Assembly (NCBI RefSeq): GCF_001427145.1
Contig: NZ_LMGL01000001.1
Coordinates: 1,688,341-1,752,340 of the forward strand
DNA length: 64,000 nt
DNA from: Microbacterium sp. Root166
GTDB taxonomy: Bacteria > Actinomycetota > Actinomycetes > Actinomycetales > Microbacteriaceae
Reading direction: 5' to 3'
This document shows positions 26,932-41,900 of the stretch, piece after piece. The notes beneath the pieces are model-generated. The model was not told the origin of the DNA. It made no database searches and was given only the letters and a program-made list of their open reading frames with translations. Each line of letters begins with the position of its first letter. Position 1 is the stretch's first letter. Position numbers and translations under genes: made by a program.

Positions 26932-29900
26932 CAGGAGCGGACCGGCGAGGGCATGCCGTGGGCCGTCGGGCCCGGGGCGGGCACCGCCGCCGAGGACCTT
27001 CTGGGCGAAGACACCGAGGGCGATGACGAAGCGCCCGACGGAGGCGTGCCCGAGCTGCTGGTGCCGCCCGTGACCGACCCGCGCGACTACTCCCGCATGA
27101 TCGTCTCGCCGGCCGGCCCGCGCCGTATCGCCCCGGCTGCACCCGCGAATCCCTACGGCCCCAATTGCCGCGAAGTGACGACGAACGACGGATCGGGCTC
27201 CACGAGCACGACCCTCGTCTGCGGGCCGAGCAGTGGCCCGGGCAACGGCAACGGTCCGCAGGCGCCGGCCATCCCCGCGATGCCCGGCCTGCCCACGCCG
27301 CCGCAGCCTCCCGCTGCGCCCACCGCTCCCGCACCGCCGGCGGGGCTGCCGGGCGTTCCGACGCCCGGTGTCCCCGGCCCGCCCGCCCCCGAGGTGCCCG
27401 CACCGCCGGCCCCCGAGCCGGCCCCGCAGACGCCCGCGAACCCTCCGGCTCCCGTGCCTCCGGAGGTGCCCGAGCAGCCTCCCGTCCCCGGCGTTCCCGA
27501 GCAGCCGGCGGCGCCCGGCGCGCCGGAGACCCCCGGCACGCCCGACGGGGTCACCGGGTCGGCGGCATTCCTCGACGTCCGCCCGTTCGAGGTGGACGAG
27601 CCGGCGGCGGGCGACCCCGCGCCGGTCGACGTCCCCGAGTCTCCGGAGCCCACCGAGCCCCCGACCGTCCCCGCCCCCGAGGCGCCGGAGCCCACCGAGC
27701 CGCCGGCCGCGCCGGAGCCGCCCGCGGAGGGCAGCGAGCCCGAGGGCGAAGCCCCCGAGGTGCCGGCCGAGCCGGGCGAGCCGGGAGCCCCCGACGAGGA
27801 CCCCGCCGCTCCCGAGCCGGCCGACCCGTCCGAGGCGGAGCCCGAGACGCCGGAGGCACCGGCCGCGGACGTCGAGATCGACCGCGATGTCGACGACGAG
27901 ATCATCTCGATCTCGCAGAACGCGGGCGGCGACCTCGTCATCACCACGAACGACGGCGACACGACGGTCGTCCCGGCCGCGTCGGTGCGGATCCACACGA
28001 ACGGAGCCCGCGCGATCATCCGGATCATCGGAGCGCTGCTCTTCGCCGGGATCGACTTCGACCTCCGCGCTGCGCGCATCCTCCTGAACGGGGCGACGCT
28101 GACCGGCGGCAACATCCTGCTCACCGCGATCGCCGAGCTGCTCGAGGCCGATGAGCCCGAGCCGTGCGACGTCGAGCCGTGCGAGCCGGCGCCCGCGCCG
28201 ACGACGCCGGCGCCGGTCGAGGCCGAGATCATCATCGACGGGGGCTCGACCGTGACGGGCGAGAACGTCGTCCTGATCGCCCAGGCGAACAACGAGACGG
28301 ACGAGTCGGCCGGCGCGAGCATCGCGGTGACGGACTCCTCGATCGTCTCGACCGGCTACGTCGGCATTCACGCCTCTGCCATGACCGCCGGCGAGGACGC
28401 GACCGTGGAGGTCCTGCTCACCGACGCGACGGTGAACGGCGAGAACGTCGTCGTGCGAGCACACGCCAAGGTCACCCACACCGAGACCGAGGAGTCCGAC
28501 GAGGCGGTCACGAGCGCGCTCGGCGAGGCGAACGCGACGGCCCGGGTCATCGTGCGCGACGGCTCGATCGCGGCCACCGGCGCCGGCGCGAGCGGCGACG
28601 TCCACCTCTCGGCGCTGGCCGAGGTCGACCTCGACGTCACCGCGACCGGCACGGGCACCGACGACGTGGACGCGGCCGGGGCGTACTCCGACGCATCGGC
28701 GACCGCGGTCGTCCAGGTGGAGGGCCAGGCCGCGATCACCGCGACCGGTGACCTCACCCTCCTCGCGCAGACGGACACCGACGTCGACACGACGGCGACC
28801 GCACAGCAGGCCGGCGGTGCGATCGCCGTGAGCCGCATCGCGATCGACACGCGGGCGGCCGTCACGTCGTCCGGCGCGGTCGGGGCCGGCGGCGTGCTCC
28901 ACGTCGAGGCAGCCAGCGTCTACGCCGTCAGCACCGTTGCGACGGCGAGCGCCGGCGGCGCGACTCAGAACGGCACGGCCCCCACCGCGACGACCGACGG
29001 CAACGCGACGACCCCCGACGGGTCCGTCGACCTCGCCGCGGCGCTCGCCTACACCGACCTCGACGTCACGACGCTCGCGACGGCCGGCGCGACCCCGACC
29101 GCCCTCTACACCGCGGACGGCGGGGTCATCCTGGTCTCGCGTGCTCACGGGTCGGCGACGGCCGAGGCCGACGCCTCCGCCGTGGCGGAGGACGCCACCG
29201 GCGTCGGCGTGGCCGTCGCGGTCAACTCGGTCGACATCGACACGCGCACCGCAGTGGGCGACGCCGCATTCGCCGCGCCGTCGCTCTCCGCCTACGCCAT
29301 CGCGGCGTCGCCCGAGGGCGCGCCCGCGAGCGCGTTCCGCGCCATCGCCACCTCGGGCGCCGGTGCGGCCGACAGCTTCGGCGTTGCCGGTGCACTCGCC
29401 ATCGCGCTCGTCAGCCGCACGACGCAGGCGCTGCTCGGCGGCGGCCCCGTCGCCTTCCAGGGGGGCGAGCCCACCGACGCGCGATTCGAGGCGTTCTCGT
29501 CGGCTGCGACCTTCGCGACGGCGGCACCCGCCACGGCAGCCGGAGTCGCAACCGGTCTCGGAGCCCATGTCGCCCTCGGCATCGTGAACGACGCCACCAC
29601 CGCCGAGCTCACGGCGCCGGCGGTGACCGGCTCCGGCGATCTCTCGCTCCTCGCCACGACGGTCTCGCCGCAGACGGTCACGGCGAACGGAGGAGCGGCA
29701 TCCGGCGCAGTGTCGACGGTGCTCGCACTCTCCGTCTCGAACGCATCCGCGACCTCGCGCGTGGCCGACGCCCCCGAGTCGCTGGCGGTGGCCGGCGCCC
29801 TCACGATGCGCGCGGCGCTCGTGGCCCCGGTCACGACGACGGCGCGAGGCGACATCACGGCAGGTGACGGCGCCGCCATCGGTGCCGTGATCGCCTTGAC

Positions 29901-32900
29901 GTTCGCCGACCACTCCGCGTCGGCCGACCTGGATCGCGACGTGGTCGCGACGGGAGACGTCGCCCTCTCCGCCGAGGCGCGCGGATCCTCCGACACCGAC
30001 GCGGCCTCGTCCGCCACCGGAGCGGAGGGCGCCGCGCCCGGATTCGGCCTCCTCGCCGCGGCGGACCCGTCGGCGCAGATCGCCGGCGCCCGCAGCTGGG
30101 CCGACGGCGCCGCCCCGGCAGGCGGGGGCGCCGGCTCGACGCCCGCCGCTCCCACCCCCGCGACCCCGCAGGGCACCGTCCTGGCCGCGGCGGCCGTCGC
30201 CCTCAGCATCCACGACCTCACCAGCGACGTCGTCGTCGACGGGGTCTCGATCCAGGCGGCGAACGCATCGTTCACGGCGTTCGGCAATCTGCAGGCCGAC
30301 GCGACAGCAAGCGGCGGTCCCTGGGACCGCGGGCCTCCGGCCGAGGGCGGAGAACCGGCAGCCACCACGATCGCGGCAGCCGTCGCCCTCACCCTCGCGG
30401 ACGCCCGAGTCCGCACCGCGCTCGCCGCAGACGCCTCCGTCGTCGCCTCGAGCCTCAGCCTCACCGCCGGAGTCGCCCCGCTCACCGCGAGCGGCGTGAA
30501 CGACCCGGCCCACCGCATCGCCGCCACCGCCACCGGAGGCGCGGGATCCGGCGGCGATCTCTCGGTCGCCGGCTCTGTCGCCCTCGCCCTCTCGAGCGTC
30601 GAGACCTCCTCCGCTCTGCAGGGCTCGTTCGACGGCGCGACCCTCGCGATCGCCGCGACCGGGGTCGCCGAGACCTCCGCCCGCGCGACGCTGGCGACCG
30701 ACGGTGGCACCGGCGCGACCACCGGCGTCGGTGCGTCGTTCGCCCTCGCGACGAGCAGCACCCACACCACCGCGACGCTCAGCGGATCGGCGACCGGAAT
30801 GGCGGATGCCGCAGTCACGGCGAGCGGCACCGACATCGTCCGAGCAGAGGCGAGCGGGTCCGCGGCCGGCGCGGACCTCGCCATCGCGCCGTTCGCCGCC
30901 GTCGCGATGGGGAACACACGCACCGTTGCTCTCGTCGACGGCGCCGGCGGCCTCGCGGTGCAGGACCTCGTCGTCACCGCGGTGCAGCGCGCCGAGACGC
31001 ACGCCGCGGCGAAGGCCGCCGTCGCCTCGGGCGGTGACGCCGCGATCGGCGTCGGCCTCGCACTGGCGCTCGCGGATCACTCGGTCGAGGCGCGACTCGC
31101 GCGGGATGTCACAGCTGCCGCTGCGGCGGACGGATCGGCGGACGTCACCGTCGGCGCGACCGGCGTATCGAAGACGACATCGGATGCCGAGGCCTCGGCC
31201 TCCGGGGCTCCTGAGAACTCCGCGGGCGGCAGCGCGGGCGGCGGAGTGGACGGCCAGGTCGCGGCGACGCAGAGCACCGCGAACGCCATCGCCGCCGAAT
31301 CGGGACGCCCGGGGAACGCCGGCACGCCGGCGAGCGCGGAGACCAGCGACGGCGGCGTGAACGTCGCCGCAGCGGTCGCGGTCACCGTCGCCGAATCGGT
31401 CGTGTCGGCGATCATCGCCGGCGCGGTCACCGCCGAGACCGTGACGGTCGTCGCCGGCGAGCACACCGACGCCACCTCGCGGGCCGACGGCCGGGCGTCG
31501 CAGGGCGCCGACGCGACCGTAGGCGCCGCCGTCGCGATCACCGACTCGAGCCTCGCGGCCAGTGCCCTTGCGACCGAGGGCGCGTCGATCACCTCGCCCG
31601 CCACGACCATCCACGTCCGCATGGTGGCGGACGGCGCCGACACCGTCTCGGCGTCGGGCGCCGAGTCCATCGCCGGCGCCGGAGGCGGCGACGTGTCGGT
31701 CGCCGGCTCGGTCGCCATCGCGCTCGTCGACCGCGCACTGCGGGCTGCCCTCGACGGCTCCGCCGGCGGCGCTTCGCTCACCGTCGCGGCGAACGGCACC
31801 AGCAGCACGACGGTGAAGGCCCTGCCCGCGGGTGCGGGCGTCACAGACGCCGGAGACCTCGGCGTCGGCGCCTCGTTCGCCCTCGCGATCGTCCGCGCAG
31901 AGACTCTCGCCGAGCTGGGCGACGGCGCGACGCTCGCGGGAGTCGCCGCGCTCACCGTCGACGCCCGATCGACCGTCACGACGACGACCGAGGCCCGGAT
32001 GGGGGCCGCCGGCGGTGGCGTCTCGGTCACGCCCGCCGTCGCGACGACCGTGTCCACGATCCGCACCATCGCGCGACTCGGTGCGGGAGATGCCGCCGCG
32101 CTGACCGGCGCGCTCCGCCTCACCGCGCAGCAGCACGCCACCGCGGGGGCCACCGCGGGCGCGATCGCCCTCTCCACCGGCACCGCCGCCATCGGCGCCT
32201 CCCTCGCACTGACCATGGCCGAGCACACGGCCGAAGCGCAGCTCGCACGCGACGTCACGGCGGAGAGCGCCGCGCTCACCGCCCACGCCGTCAGCGAGGT
32301 CACCTCGAACGCGACGGCCTCCGCGGCGGGCTCGCCCGAGAACGCAGACGACTCCGACGACCCGGCGAACCCCGGTGGCGCGGCGGGTGACGGCGTGGAC
32401 CAGGCCGTGCAGCGTCAGCGCGACCACGCCGACTCGACCGCGGGCTCGCCCGCCCTCGCCGGCACCGGCACTCCGTCGGCGGCGACCTCGCAGGGTGGGG
32501 TCGCGGTCGCTGCGGCCGTCGCCGTCACGCTCGCCGAGCTCGCGGCCGGTGTCGTGCTGGCGGGCGACCTGACGACCATGGGCTCAGCGATCATCGACGC
32601 CGCGACCCACTCCGATGTGCGCTCCCTCGCCGACGGGTCGGCGTCGGAGGCGACCGACGCCGCCATCGGCGCAGCGGTCGCTCTCACTCGCGCCGACATC
32701 TCGACCAACGCCGTCGTTCCGACCGGCGTCGTCGTCGCGGCGGGCGGCCTGCAGCTGTTCGCCCGCGCGCTCGACGACGGCGGGGACGCGACATCCGCCC
32801 TCGCCGCGGAGGCGCTCGCGGGCGCGGGAGGCGGCAAGCTCTCCGTCGCGGGGTCGGTGGCGATCGCGCTCGTGAACCACTCGACTCGCGCGGCCGTCGA

Positions 32901-35900
32901 CGGTTCGGTGGCGATCGCGGGCGGGGGAGCGGTCACCGCTTCCGCGACGAGCGACCTCGCGACCACGGCCAAGGCCTACCCGCACGAGGGCGGCGTCGAG
33001 GGTGCCGAGTCGCTCGGCATCGGCGCGTCGTTCGCACTCGCGGTCGTGACGGGCACGACGCTCGCGGAGCTCTCGTCGGCCGGCGCGATCACCGGTGCAT
33101 CGGGCATCACGCTCTACTCCAACGGCGCAAGCGCCACGACGGCCGACGCCAAGATGGGCGCCCGGGGCGGATCCGTCGCGCTCACCCCCGTCGTCGCGAC
33201 GACGCTCACGACCGAGACCGCCGAGGCGCGGGTCGTCGGCGACGGAGCACTCCAGCTCACCGGCACGCTGCGCCTCGACGCGATTCTCGACGCGTCGGCC
33301 ACCGCGAACGCCACGGCGGATGTGACGAACGCGACGACCGCGGGCGTCGGCATCTCGCTCGCCCTCGCGATGCCGAACCACCGCGCGCTGGCCACCGTCG
33401 AGCGGGATGTCGTGGCGGGCGGCGACGTGCTCGTCCACTCGTTCCTGACCTCGAAGGCCACGACGACCGCCGTCGCCTCCGCCGCCGGCGCGCCGGAGAA
33501 CTCGGGCGAAGGCGGCGAAGGCGGCGCCGGCGTCGATCAGCAGCTCGGGCAGGAGCGGGCCCACGCCGACGGTGTGGCCACGACCGCCGGGGGAGCCGGC
33601 TCGCAGGGCACCGTCCCCAGCGCGGCGACGAGCGACGGCACGGTGAACGCGGCCGCGGCGGTCGCCCTCACGCTCGCGACGGCGCTGAGCCGTGCGACCG
33701 TCGAGTCCGCCGTCGTCACCGCCGGCGGACAGGTCCGCCTCGCCGCACTCGAGAACGCCGACCAATCCTCCGACGCCGACGGGTCGGCGGCCGACGGCGC
33801 CACCGCAACGATCGGAGCCGGTGTCGCTCTGACCCGCGCCGACATCTCGACCGAGGCGATCGTCTCCGCGGGTGCATCGGTCACCGCGGCATCCCTCCAG
33901 CTGTCGACCGTGACCCTCGCGAACGGCGACGACACCGCATCCGTCACCACTGCCGAGTCGGCAGCGGGCGCGGGCGACGGCAAGGTCTCGGTGGCCGGGT
34001 CGGTCGCCATCGCGCTCGTGAACCACTCGTCGCTCGCCTCGCTGCGCGGCACGGCGACGGTCGCCGGAGCCGTCCTGATCTCGGCCGCGAACAGCACCGG
34101 CGTCGTCGCGAAGGCGCTGCCGCACGGCGACGGCGTGACGGGTGCATCCACCCTCGGCATCGGAGCCTCCGTGGCCCTCGCCATCGCCACCGGCGAGATG
34201 GCGGCGGAGATCGCCGACGGCGCCGCGCTCGCGGATGCCGGATCGCTCACGCTCTTCGCGAGCGGCCGCAGCACGATGACGGTCGAGGCGCGGATGGGGG
34301 CGACCGGCGGCGGAGTGGCGCTCACGCCGGTCCTCGCGACGGCCCTGTCGACCGAGGCCGCGCTCGCCCGGATCGGCACCGGCGCACAGCTGAGCGTCGG
34401 CGGGGCGATCCGGATGGATGCCGTGCTCAACGCCACCGCGAACGCCACGGCGACCGCGGAGGTGGAGGGAGCGGGCGACGCGGGGGTCGGGGTCGCGCTG
34501 GCGCTCGCGATGCCGCAGCACCGCGCGATCACCGAGATCGCCCGCGACGCGACGGCGGAGGGGGATGTCGCGCTCGCGTCGTTCCTCACCTCCTCCTCGC
34601 TCACGAACGCGATCGCCTCTGCCGCGGGCGCACCCGAGAACGGAGCGGACTCGGGCGATGCGGCCAACCCCGGCGGCGCGGCAGGCGGCGGGGTCGACCA
34701 GCAGCTGCAGGCGCAGCGCGAGCACGCCGACGGCGTCGCGACTGCGGGCGGCGGAGCACCGTCGGCGTCCGGTGCGAGCGCCCCGAGCGCCGAGACGAGC
34801 GAGGGTGGCGTCAACGCCGCGGCGGCCATCGCCCTCACCCTCGCGACCGCGGTCAGCGAGGCTCGGGTGCTCGCCGGAGCCACCGTGACCTCGAGCGGCG
34901 CGATGTCGCTCGCGGCACTCGATGACATCGACCGGCAGGCGAAGGCCGACGGATCGGCAGCCGACGGCGGAACGGCCACGATCGGCGCCGCGGTCGCGCT
35001 CGCGAAGGGCGAGGGCTGGACGCGTGCATCCGTCTCGGCCGGTGCGACGGTCCGGGCCGCGAGCCTGCAGGTGCTGACGACCGCCCTCGCCGGCGGTTCG
35101 TCGGTCCTGTCCGCCGAGTCGATGGCGGGCGCCGGGGACGGCAAGATCTCCGTCGCCGGATCCGTCGCCATCGCCCTGACCACCCACGAGTCCACGGCCG
35201 TGATCGCGGGTGCCGTTCAGCTCACGGGTGACGCGGTCGTATCGGCGTCGAGGACCCTCGAGACCGCGGCCAAGGCGCTGCCGCACGGAGTCGGCGTCGG
35301 CGGAGCGGGCACGCTGGGCATCGGCGCGTCGTTCGCGCTCGCGATCGTCACAGGACGCACCACGGCGGCGCTCGCGGACGGCGCAACGCTCACGGGCGCC
35401 GCGAACCTCACCCTCACGGCGAACGGGCGCAGCACTGTTGCGGTCGAGGCGAAGATGGGAGCGACCGGCGGCGGGGTCGCGCTCACGCCGGTCGTCGCGA
35501 TCGCGCTCTCGACCGAGACCGCCCACGTGCTCCTCGCCCCCGGTGCCGCGCTCGCCCTCACCGGCACGCTCCGCCTGGACGCCGTGCTGAACGCCACCGC
35601 GAACGCGACGGCGACAGCCGAAGTCGAGGGGGCGGGAGATGCGGGCATCGGCATCGCGCTCGCCCTCGCGATGCCCAGCCACTCGGCCCTCGCCCGCGTC
35701 GGACGCGTCGTCACGGCGTCGGAAGTCCACCTCGCCACGTTCCTCACGAGCGGCTCCGCGACGACCGCCGTCGCCTCGGCATCGGGGGCGCCCGAGAACG
35801 AGACGCCGGCAGACGCCGATCCGAGCGCCCCCGGCGGTGTCGACCAGCAGCTCGCCGCTCAGCGCGACCACGCCGACGGCGTCGCAGAAGACAACGGCGG

Positions 35901-38900
35901 CGCGACGTCGGGCGCGGCCGCCGCCCCGAGTGCCGAGACGAGCGAGGGCAAGGTCAACGCGGCCGCCGCGATCGCGCTCACCCTGGCCACGATGCTGAGC
36001 GAATCGGTGATCGCGCCGGGCGTCACCGTGACGGCCGGGACGGTACGCCTCGCCGCCCTCGAGAACGCCGACCAGGCGGCGACCGCCGACGGCTCGGCAT
36101 CGCAGGGTTCGAGCGCGACGATCGGCGCGGCCGTCGCGATCACCGACGCCGACGTCACGACTCGGGCGCTGCTGTCAGCAGGAGCCACGGTCGTCGCCAC
36201 GGAGCTCGTGCTCGCGACCGCGACGCTCGCGAACGGCGGGGATGCGGCATCCGCTGCCGACGCCACCGCGATGGCGGGCGCGGGCGGCGGCTCGCTGTCG
36301 GTCGCAGGCTCGCTCGCCCTCCTCGTCGCGGATCGCGAGAGCACCGCCCGCCTCGCCGGCACCGCGACGCTCACGGGCGCGGCCACGCTCGCCGCCCGCA
36401 GTGCAGCCACCACGACCGCGAAGGCCCTCCCGCACGGTGTCGGGGCCGAGGCGGCGGAAGGCGGCGTCGGCTCCGGCGCCTCCGTCGGCATCGCGATCAT
36501 CCGGCACGACACGCTCGCGGAGCTCGCCGACGGCGCGATCCTCACGGGCGCGACCGACGTCACGCTGCTCGCGACCACGGCCGACACCTCGACGGTCGAG
36601 GCGAAGATGGGCGCGCAGGGCGGCGACGTCGCCCTGGCCCCGGCCGTCGCGATCGACCTCTCGAACGTCACGACGACCACCCGCCTCGGCACCGGGCCTG
36701 CCGCGCTCATCCTGACCGGCGACCTCGCCATGCACGCGACGCAGGAGGCGGAGGCGTCGGCATCGGGCACGTCGTCCGTCGCCGGTGCGGCGGACGCGGG
36801 GATCGGCATCAGTCTCGGCCTCCCGATCGCCAACCACACCGTCACGACGCGCATGGAGCGGGAGGTCGTCGCAGGAGGGGCCGTCACTCTCCGCACCGCG
36901 AGCGTCTCCCGCACCACGGCATCCGCGAATGCCTCGGCGGCCGGGGCACCGGGATCGGACGAGGAGCCCGCCCCGGGCGAGCCGAGCGGCGTCGACCGGC
37001 AGATCGGCGACCAGGTCGCTTTCGCCGACCAGGTCGGAGCCGCGCAGACGGGCAGCGGCACCGGCGGTGCCGAGGCGCCCGCCGCCGAGACCAGCGGCGG
37101 CGGCGTCCAGGCCGCTGCGGCGATCGCCGTCGCGCTGTCGACAGTGGTCTCGGAGGTCATCGTCACCGTCGGCGACCTGAGGGCAGGCGGCATCGCCACC
37201 CTGCAGACCGAGGCGAACACCGATGCATCCGCGACGGCAGACGGGTCGGCGACGCAGCCCGCGGGCGGCACGGCGTCGATCGGAGCGGCAGTCGCGATCA
37301 CGCTCTCGGATGTCCGCAACGCCGCAGTCGTCCCGGGCACCCTCACGATCACCGCCGGCGACCTCGTCGTCCGCGCGCAGACGGCCGTCGACGGCGACGA
37401 TCACACGGCGACGATCGCGGCGAACGCGACGTCGGGAGCCGGCGGAGGCGACGTGTCGATCGCGGGATCGTTCGCGCTCGCCGTCGTCGACCATCAGACG
37501 CGCGCGGCCATCGAGGGCGACGTCGTCCTCACGAGCAGCGACGTCTGGGTATCCGCCGCGAGCGATCTCGCGAGCACGGTGAAGGCGCTGCCGGCGGGGG
37601 CGGGCGTCACAGAGGCGGACGATCTCGGCTTCGGGGCCTCCGTGGCCCTCAACCTCGTCACCCACCGCACGGTCGCCGAGATCGCCGACGGCGTCGTGAT
37701 CACCGGCGCCGACGACGTCGTGCTGCAGGCCACCGTCGCGGACGTCGCGGTCACGGAGGCGCGGATGGGAGCCGCCGGTGGCGGCGTGTCGATCGCACCG
37801 GCCGTCGCGACGACGCTCTCGAACGTCACCGCCGCCACGCGCGTGGGCACCGGATCCCTGGCGCTGGACGGCTCGCTCCAGCTCGCCTCCGCCCTGAACT
37901 CGTCGGTCACGAGCACCGCATCTGCGGCCGCCGTGTCCGGTGGCGACGCCGCGATCGGAGTCTCGCTCGGCCTCTCGATCGCGAACCACGCCTCCACGAG
38001 CGACCTCGCCCGCGTCGTCGACGCCGGCGGAGACATCGTGCTGCGGGCATCCGCGATCTCCGACTCCGCCGCTTCGGCGACCGCTTCCGCGGCCGGCGCA
38101 CCTGAGGAGGACACCGGCGCGCCCGACGAGGACCCCGACAACTCCGGCGTCAACGAGCTCATCAACCGCGAGCAGGATCACGCCGACGGTCAGGCCGCGC
38201 AGAACGGCCTCGAGACCTCGGGCGGCGACGACCAGCGCGCCCCGCAGGCGGAGACGAGCGAGGGCGGCGTGAACGCGGCTGCCGCGGTCGGCGTGAGCCT
38301 CTCCAGCCCGGTCGTCCGCGCGGGGGTCACGAGCGAGGTCGGAGACCTGACCGCTGCCGGCACGGTCGCCTTCATGACCGCCGCGAACACCGACTCCTCG
38401 TCCGCCGGCGACGGTTCGGCGGTCGGAGGCGGAACGGCCAACATCGGCGTCGGCGTCGGCATCACCCTCATGGACGTCGTGAACACAGCGACCGTGCCCG
38501 CCCACCTCACGGTGCGCGCGCACGATCTGATCGTGCAGGCGGATGTCGCGGCCGACGGCGCCGACACCACCTCGACGATCTCCGCCATCGGCACCTCGGG
38601 CGCGGGAGGGGGCGAGTTCGCCGGAGCGGGATCGCTCGGGCTCGCGGTCGTGAAGCACCTCACGCGGGCCGCGATCGACGGCACGGTCGAGCTCACCGGA
38701 GGCGATGCGGCCGTCACCGCGAAGAGCGACGTCGCCACGACCGCGAAGGCGCTCCCGCACGGCGAGGACCAGGATCCGGCCACCTCGCTCGGCCTGGGGA
38801 TCTCGGTGGGACTCGCGATCGTCACGCACGACACCGTTGCGGAGGTCGCCGACGGCGTGCTGGCCACCGGCATCCGCAATCTCGTGCTCACGGCCGACGC

Positions 38901-41900
38901 GAAGCACGTCACGACCGTCGAGGCGAAGATGGGCGCGCGGGGCGCGATCGCGATCACGCCGTCGATCGGCATCGCGCTGTCGAACGTGTCGACGCTGGCA
39001 CGTCTCGGCGCCGGTGCGACGCAGCAGCTGACCGGCACCCTCGCCCTCACCGCGACGCAGAAGGCCCTGGCCGACACCGTCGCCTCGGCCGCCGCGCTGG
39101 ACGCGACCGATGCCGCCGTCGGATTCGGGCTCGCGCTCACCTATGCCGATCACTCGTCGATGGCGGTGCTCGGCCGTGACGTCGACGCCGCCCAGCACGT
39201 GCTGCTGCGCGCCTCGAACATCTCCGAGTCGAGCGCGCTGGCCGAGGCATCCGCCGCGGGCGCGCCTGAGAATGAGGAGTCGGGCGACCCCGAGAACCCG
39301 GGCGGCGGAGCCGGCACCGGCGTCGACCAGCTCGCGGGCGAGCAGCGCGGGTACGCCGACGCTCAGGCCGCCCAGAACGGCGCCCCCGACTCGGGTGACA
39401 CCGAGAACCCGCCTGCCGAGACCAGCGAGGGCGGCGTCGCCGTAGCGGCGGCCATCGGCATCCTCGTCGCCGAGGTGCACGCCGAGTCGCTGATCCTGCC
39501 CGAGGTCGCCACGATCATCGCGGGCGGTCAGCTGCGCGTCGAGTCGTCGACGAACACGGACGCGCGCTCGGGCGGCGATGGATCGTCGGTGTCCTCCGGC
39601 GGCGACGCGAATATCGGCGTGGGCGTCGCGCTCACCCTTGCGACGACGGTCAACCGGTCGATCATCCCGGTGACGCTGTCGGCCACCGCGGGTGACGTCG
39701 TCGTCTCGGCGACGGTCGCCGCGGACGGGGACGACGTCACCGCCACCTACGGAGCGGCGGCGGCATCCGGCGCGGGCGGCGGCAACATCTCGGTGGCGGG
39801 CTCGGTCGCGATCGCGATCATCACCACCGACACGCTCGCGAGCGTGCTCGGCACGCTGGCGCTCACCTCGGGTGATGTGGCCGTCGCGGCCCGCAGCGCG
39901 GTCGACGGCACCGTCACGGCGCTGCCGCACAAGGCGGGCGACGAGGACGGGGACGGTGAGGTCGAAGGCGCCGGCGGCGAGGACTTCATCGGGGGCGTCT
40001 CGACGGAGGGCGACTTCGGCCTCGGTGCCGCGTTCGTGATCGTGCTCGACACGCACCGCACGAGCGCCCTCATCGGCGACGACGTGGTGATCTCGGGCGC
40101 CCAGGACGTCGTCGTGTCCGCCGAGGCGACGGATGAGGTCACGGCCGAGGCGAAGATGGGCGCGAAGGGCGGCGGCGTCGCCATCGCACCCGCGGTCTCG
40201 ATCGTGCTGTCGAACGTCACGACCACGGCGCGCATCGGCACGGGATCGCTCGAGGCGAGCGGGGACGTGTGGATTCGGGCCACGCAGACGGCATCCGCAC
40301 TCAACTCGACGACGGCGGCCGCGATCGCCGGGGCGGATGCCGCAGTCGGGATCTCGTTCGCCCTCACGATCCCGAACCATGACGTCCTCGCCGAGCTCGC
40401 ACGCACCGTCGACGCGGGCGGATCGCTCACGCTGCAGGCGTACAGCCGCTCGGCGTCGAGCGCGAAGGCGACGGCGTCCGCGGCGGGCGCGCCCGAGAAC
40501 GAGGCGGACAGCGGATCGCCCGACCCCGAGAACCAGGGCGGCACGGCCGGAGACGGCGTCGACCAGTTCGCGACGCAGCAGCGCGGCTACGCCGACCAGC
40601 GCTCCTCGGAGTCCGGCGGATCGGGTTCGGGAGACGCCGAGACCCCCAGTGCCGAGACGAGCGAGGGCCCGGTGGCGGTGGCCGCGGCGGTCGGCATCGT
40701 CGTCGCCACCATCCAGCCGATCGCGCGCATCACCGAGGACGTCACGGAGCTGACGGCGGTCGGCACCGTGCGCATCCTCTCGTCTCACAACACCGATGTG
40801 GCGACCGGCGGCGACGGCTCGTCGGCGTCGGAGGGCGCGTCGGCGACGATCGGCGTCGGAATCGCGATCAGCTGGGTCGACGTCGTCAACCACGCGATCG
40901 TCCCCGACTGGCTCACGATCACCGCGGGCGGGCTCGTGGTCGGTGCGACGACGACCCCCGACGACGCGGGCGACCGCACCTCGACCGTGTCGGCCGAGGC
41001 GGCCTCGGGCGCCGGCGGCGGCAAGATCTCGGTCGCCGGCTCGGTCGCGATCGCGCAGGTGAACGCCGACACGCTGGCCGCCGTCTACGGGGACGTCTTG
41101 CTCACGGGCGACGACGCGGATGCCGTGATCATGGCGAGCGATGCGCTCAGCACGACGGCGAAGGCGCTCCCGAAGGGCGACGGAGTCGTCTCGACAGGCA
41201 ACGTCGGCGTGGGCGCGTCGTTCGCCCTCGCCCTCGTCTTCAGCGAGACGCACGCGTTGATCGACGACGGCGTGCAGGTGACCGGAGCCGACGACCTGAC
41301 TGTCGCCGCGGCATCCGAGAGTCACACCGCGAACGAGGCGAAGATGGGTGCGAAGGGCGGCGGGGTCACCGTCACCCCGGCGATCGGCATCACCGTCTCC
41401 GAGATCTCCACCACCGCGGTGATCGGCACGCTCCCCGACGCACTCGAGGCGACGGGCGACGTGTTCGCGATCGTCGAGCACGCCACCAGTGCGAAGACGA
41501 CGACGGACGCCGAGGCCGGCGAGGCCGCCACGGCCGTCGGCGTCTCGCTCGCGCTGAACTTCGCGTTCGACGTCGCGTTCGCCGAGACCCGACGCGATGT
41601 GGTCGCGGGCGGTTCCGCGGTCTTCACGGTGACGGGATCTGCGCTGGCGGGCGCGACCGCGAAGGCGTCGTCGAGTGGCGCGCCGGCACAGAACGACGAA
41701 GGCGGCTCCGGCGCCGGCGGCGTGGACGGCCAAGTCGCGCAGCAGCGTTCGTACGCCGACCAGCAGACGGCGGCCAACCGCGGCTCCGGCATGCAGTCGA
41801 CGTCGTCGCCCTCCGCGTCGACCAGCGGGGGCAGCGTCTCGGTCGCCGCCGCGATCGCGCTGTCCATCGCCGACGCGAGCTTCACGGCGCACCTCCCGGA

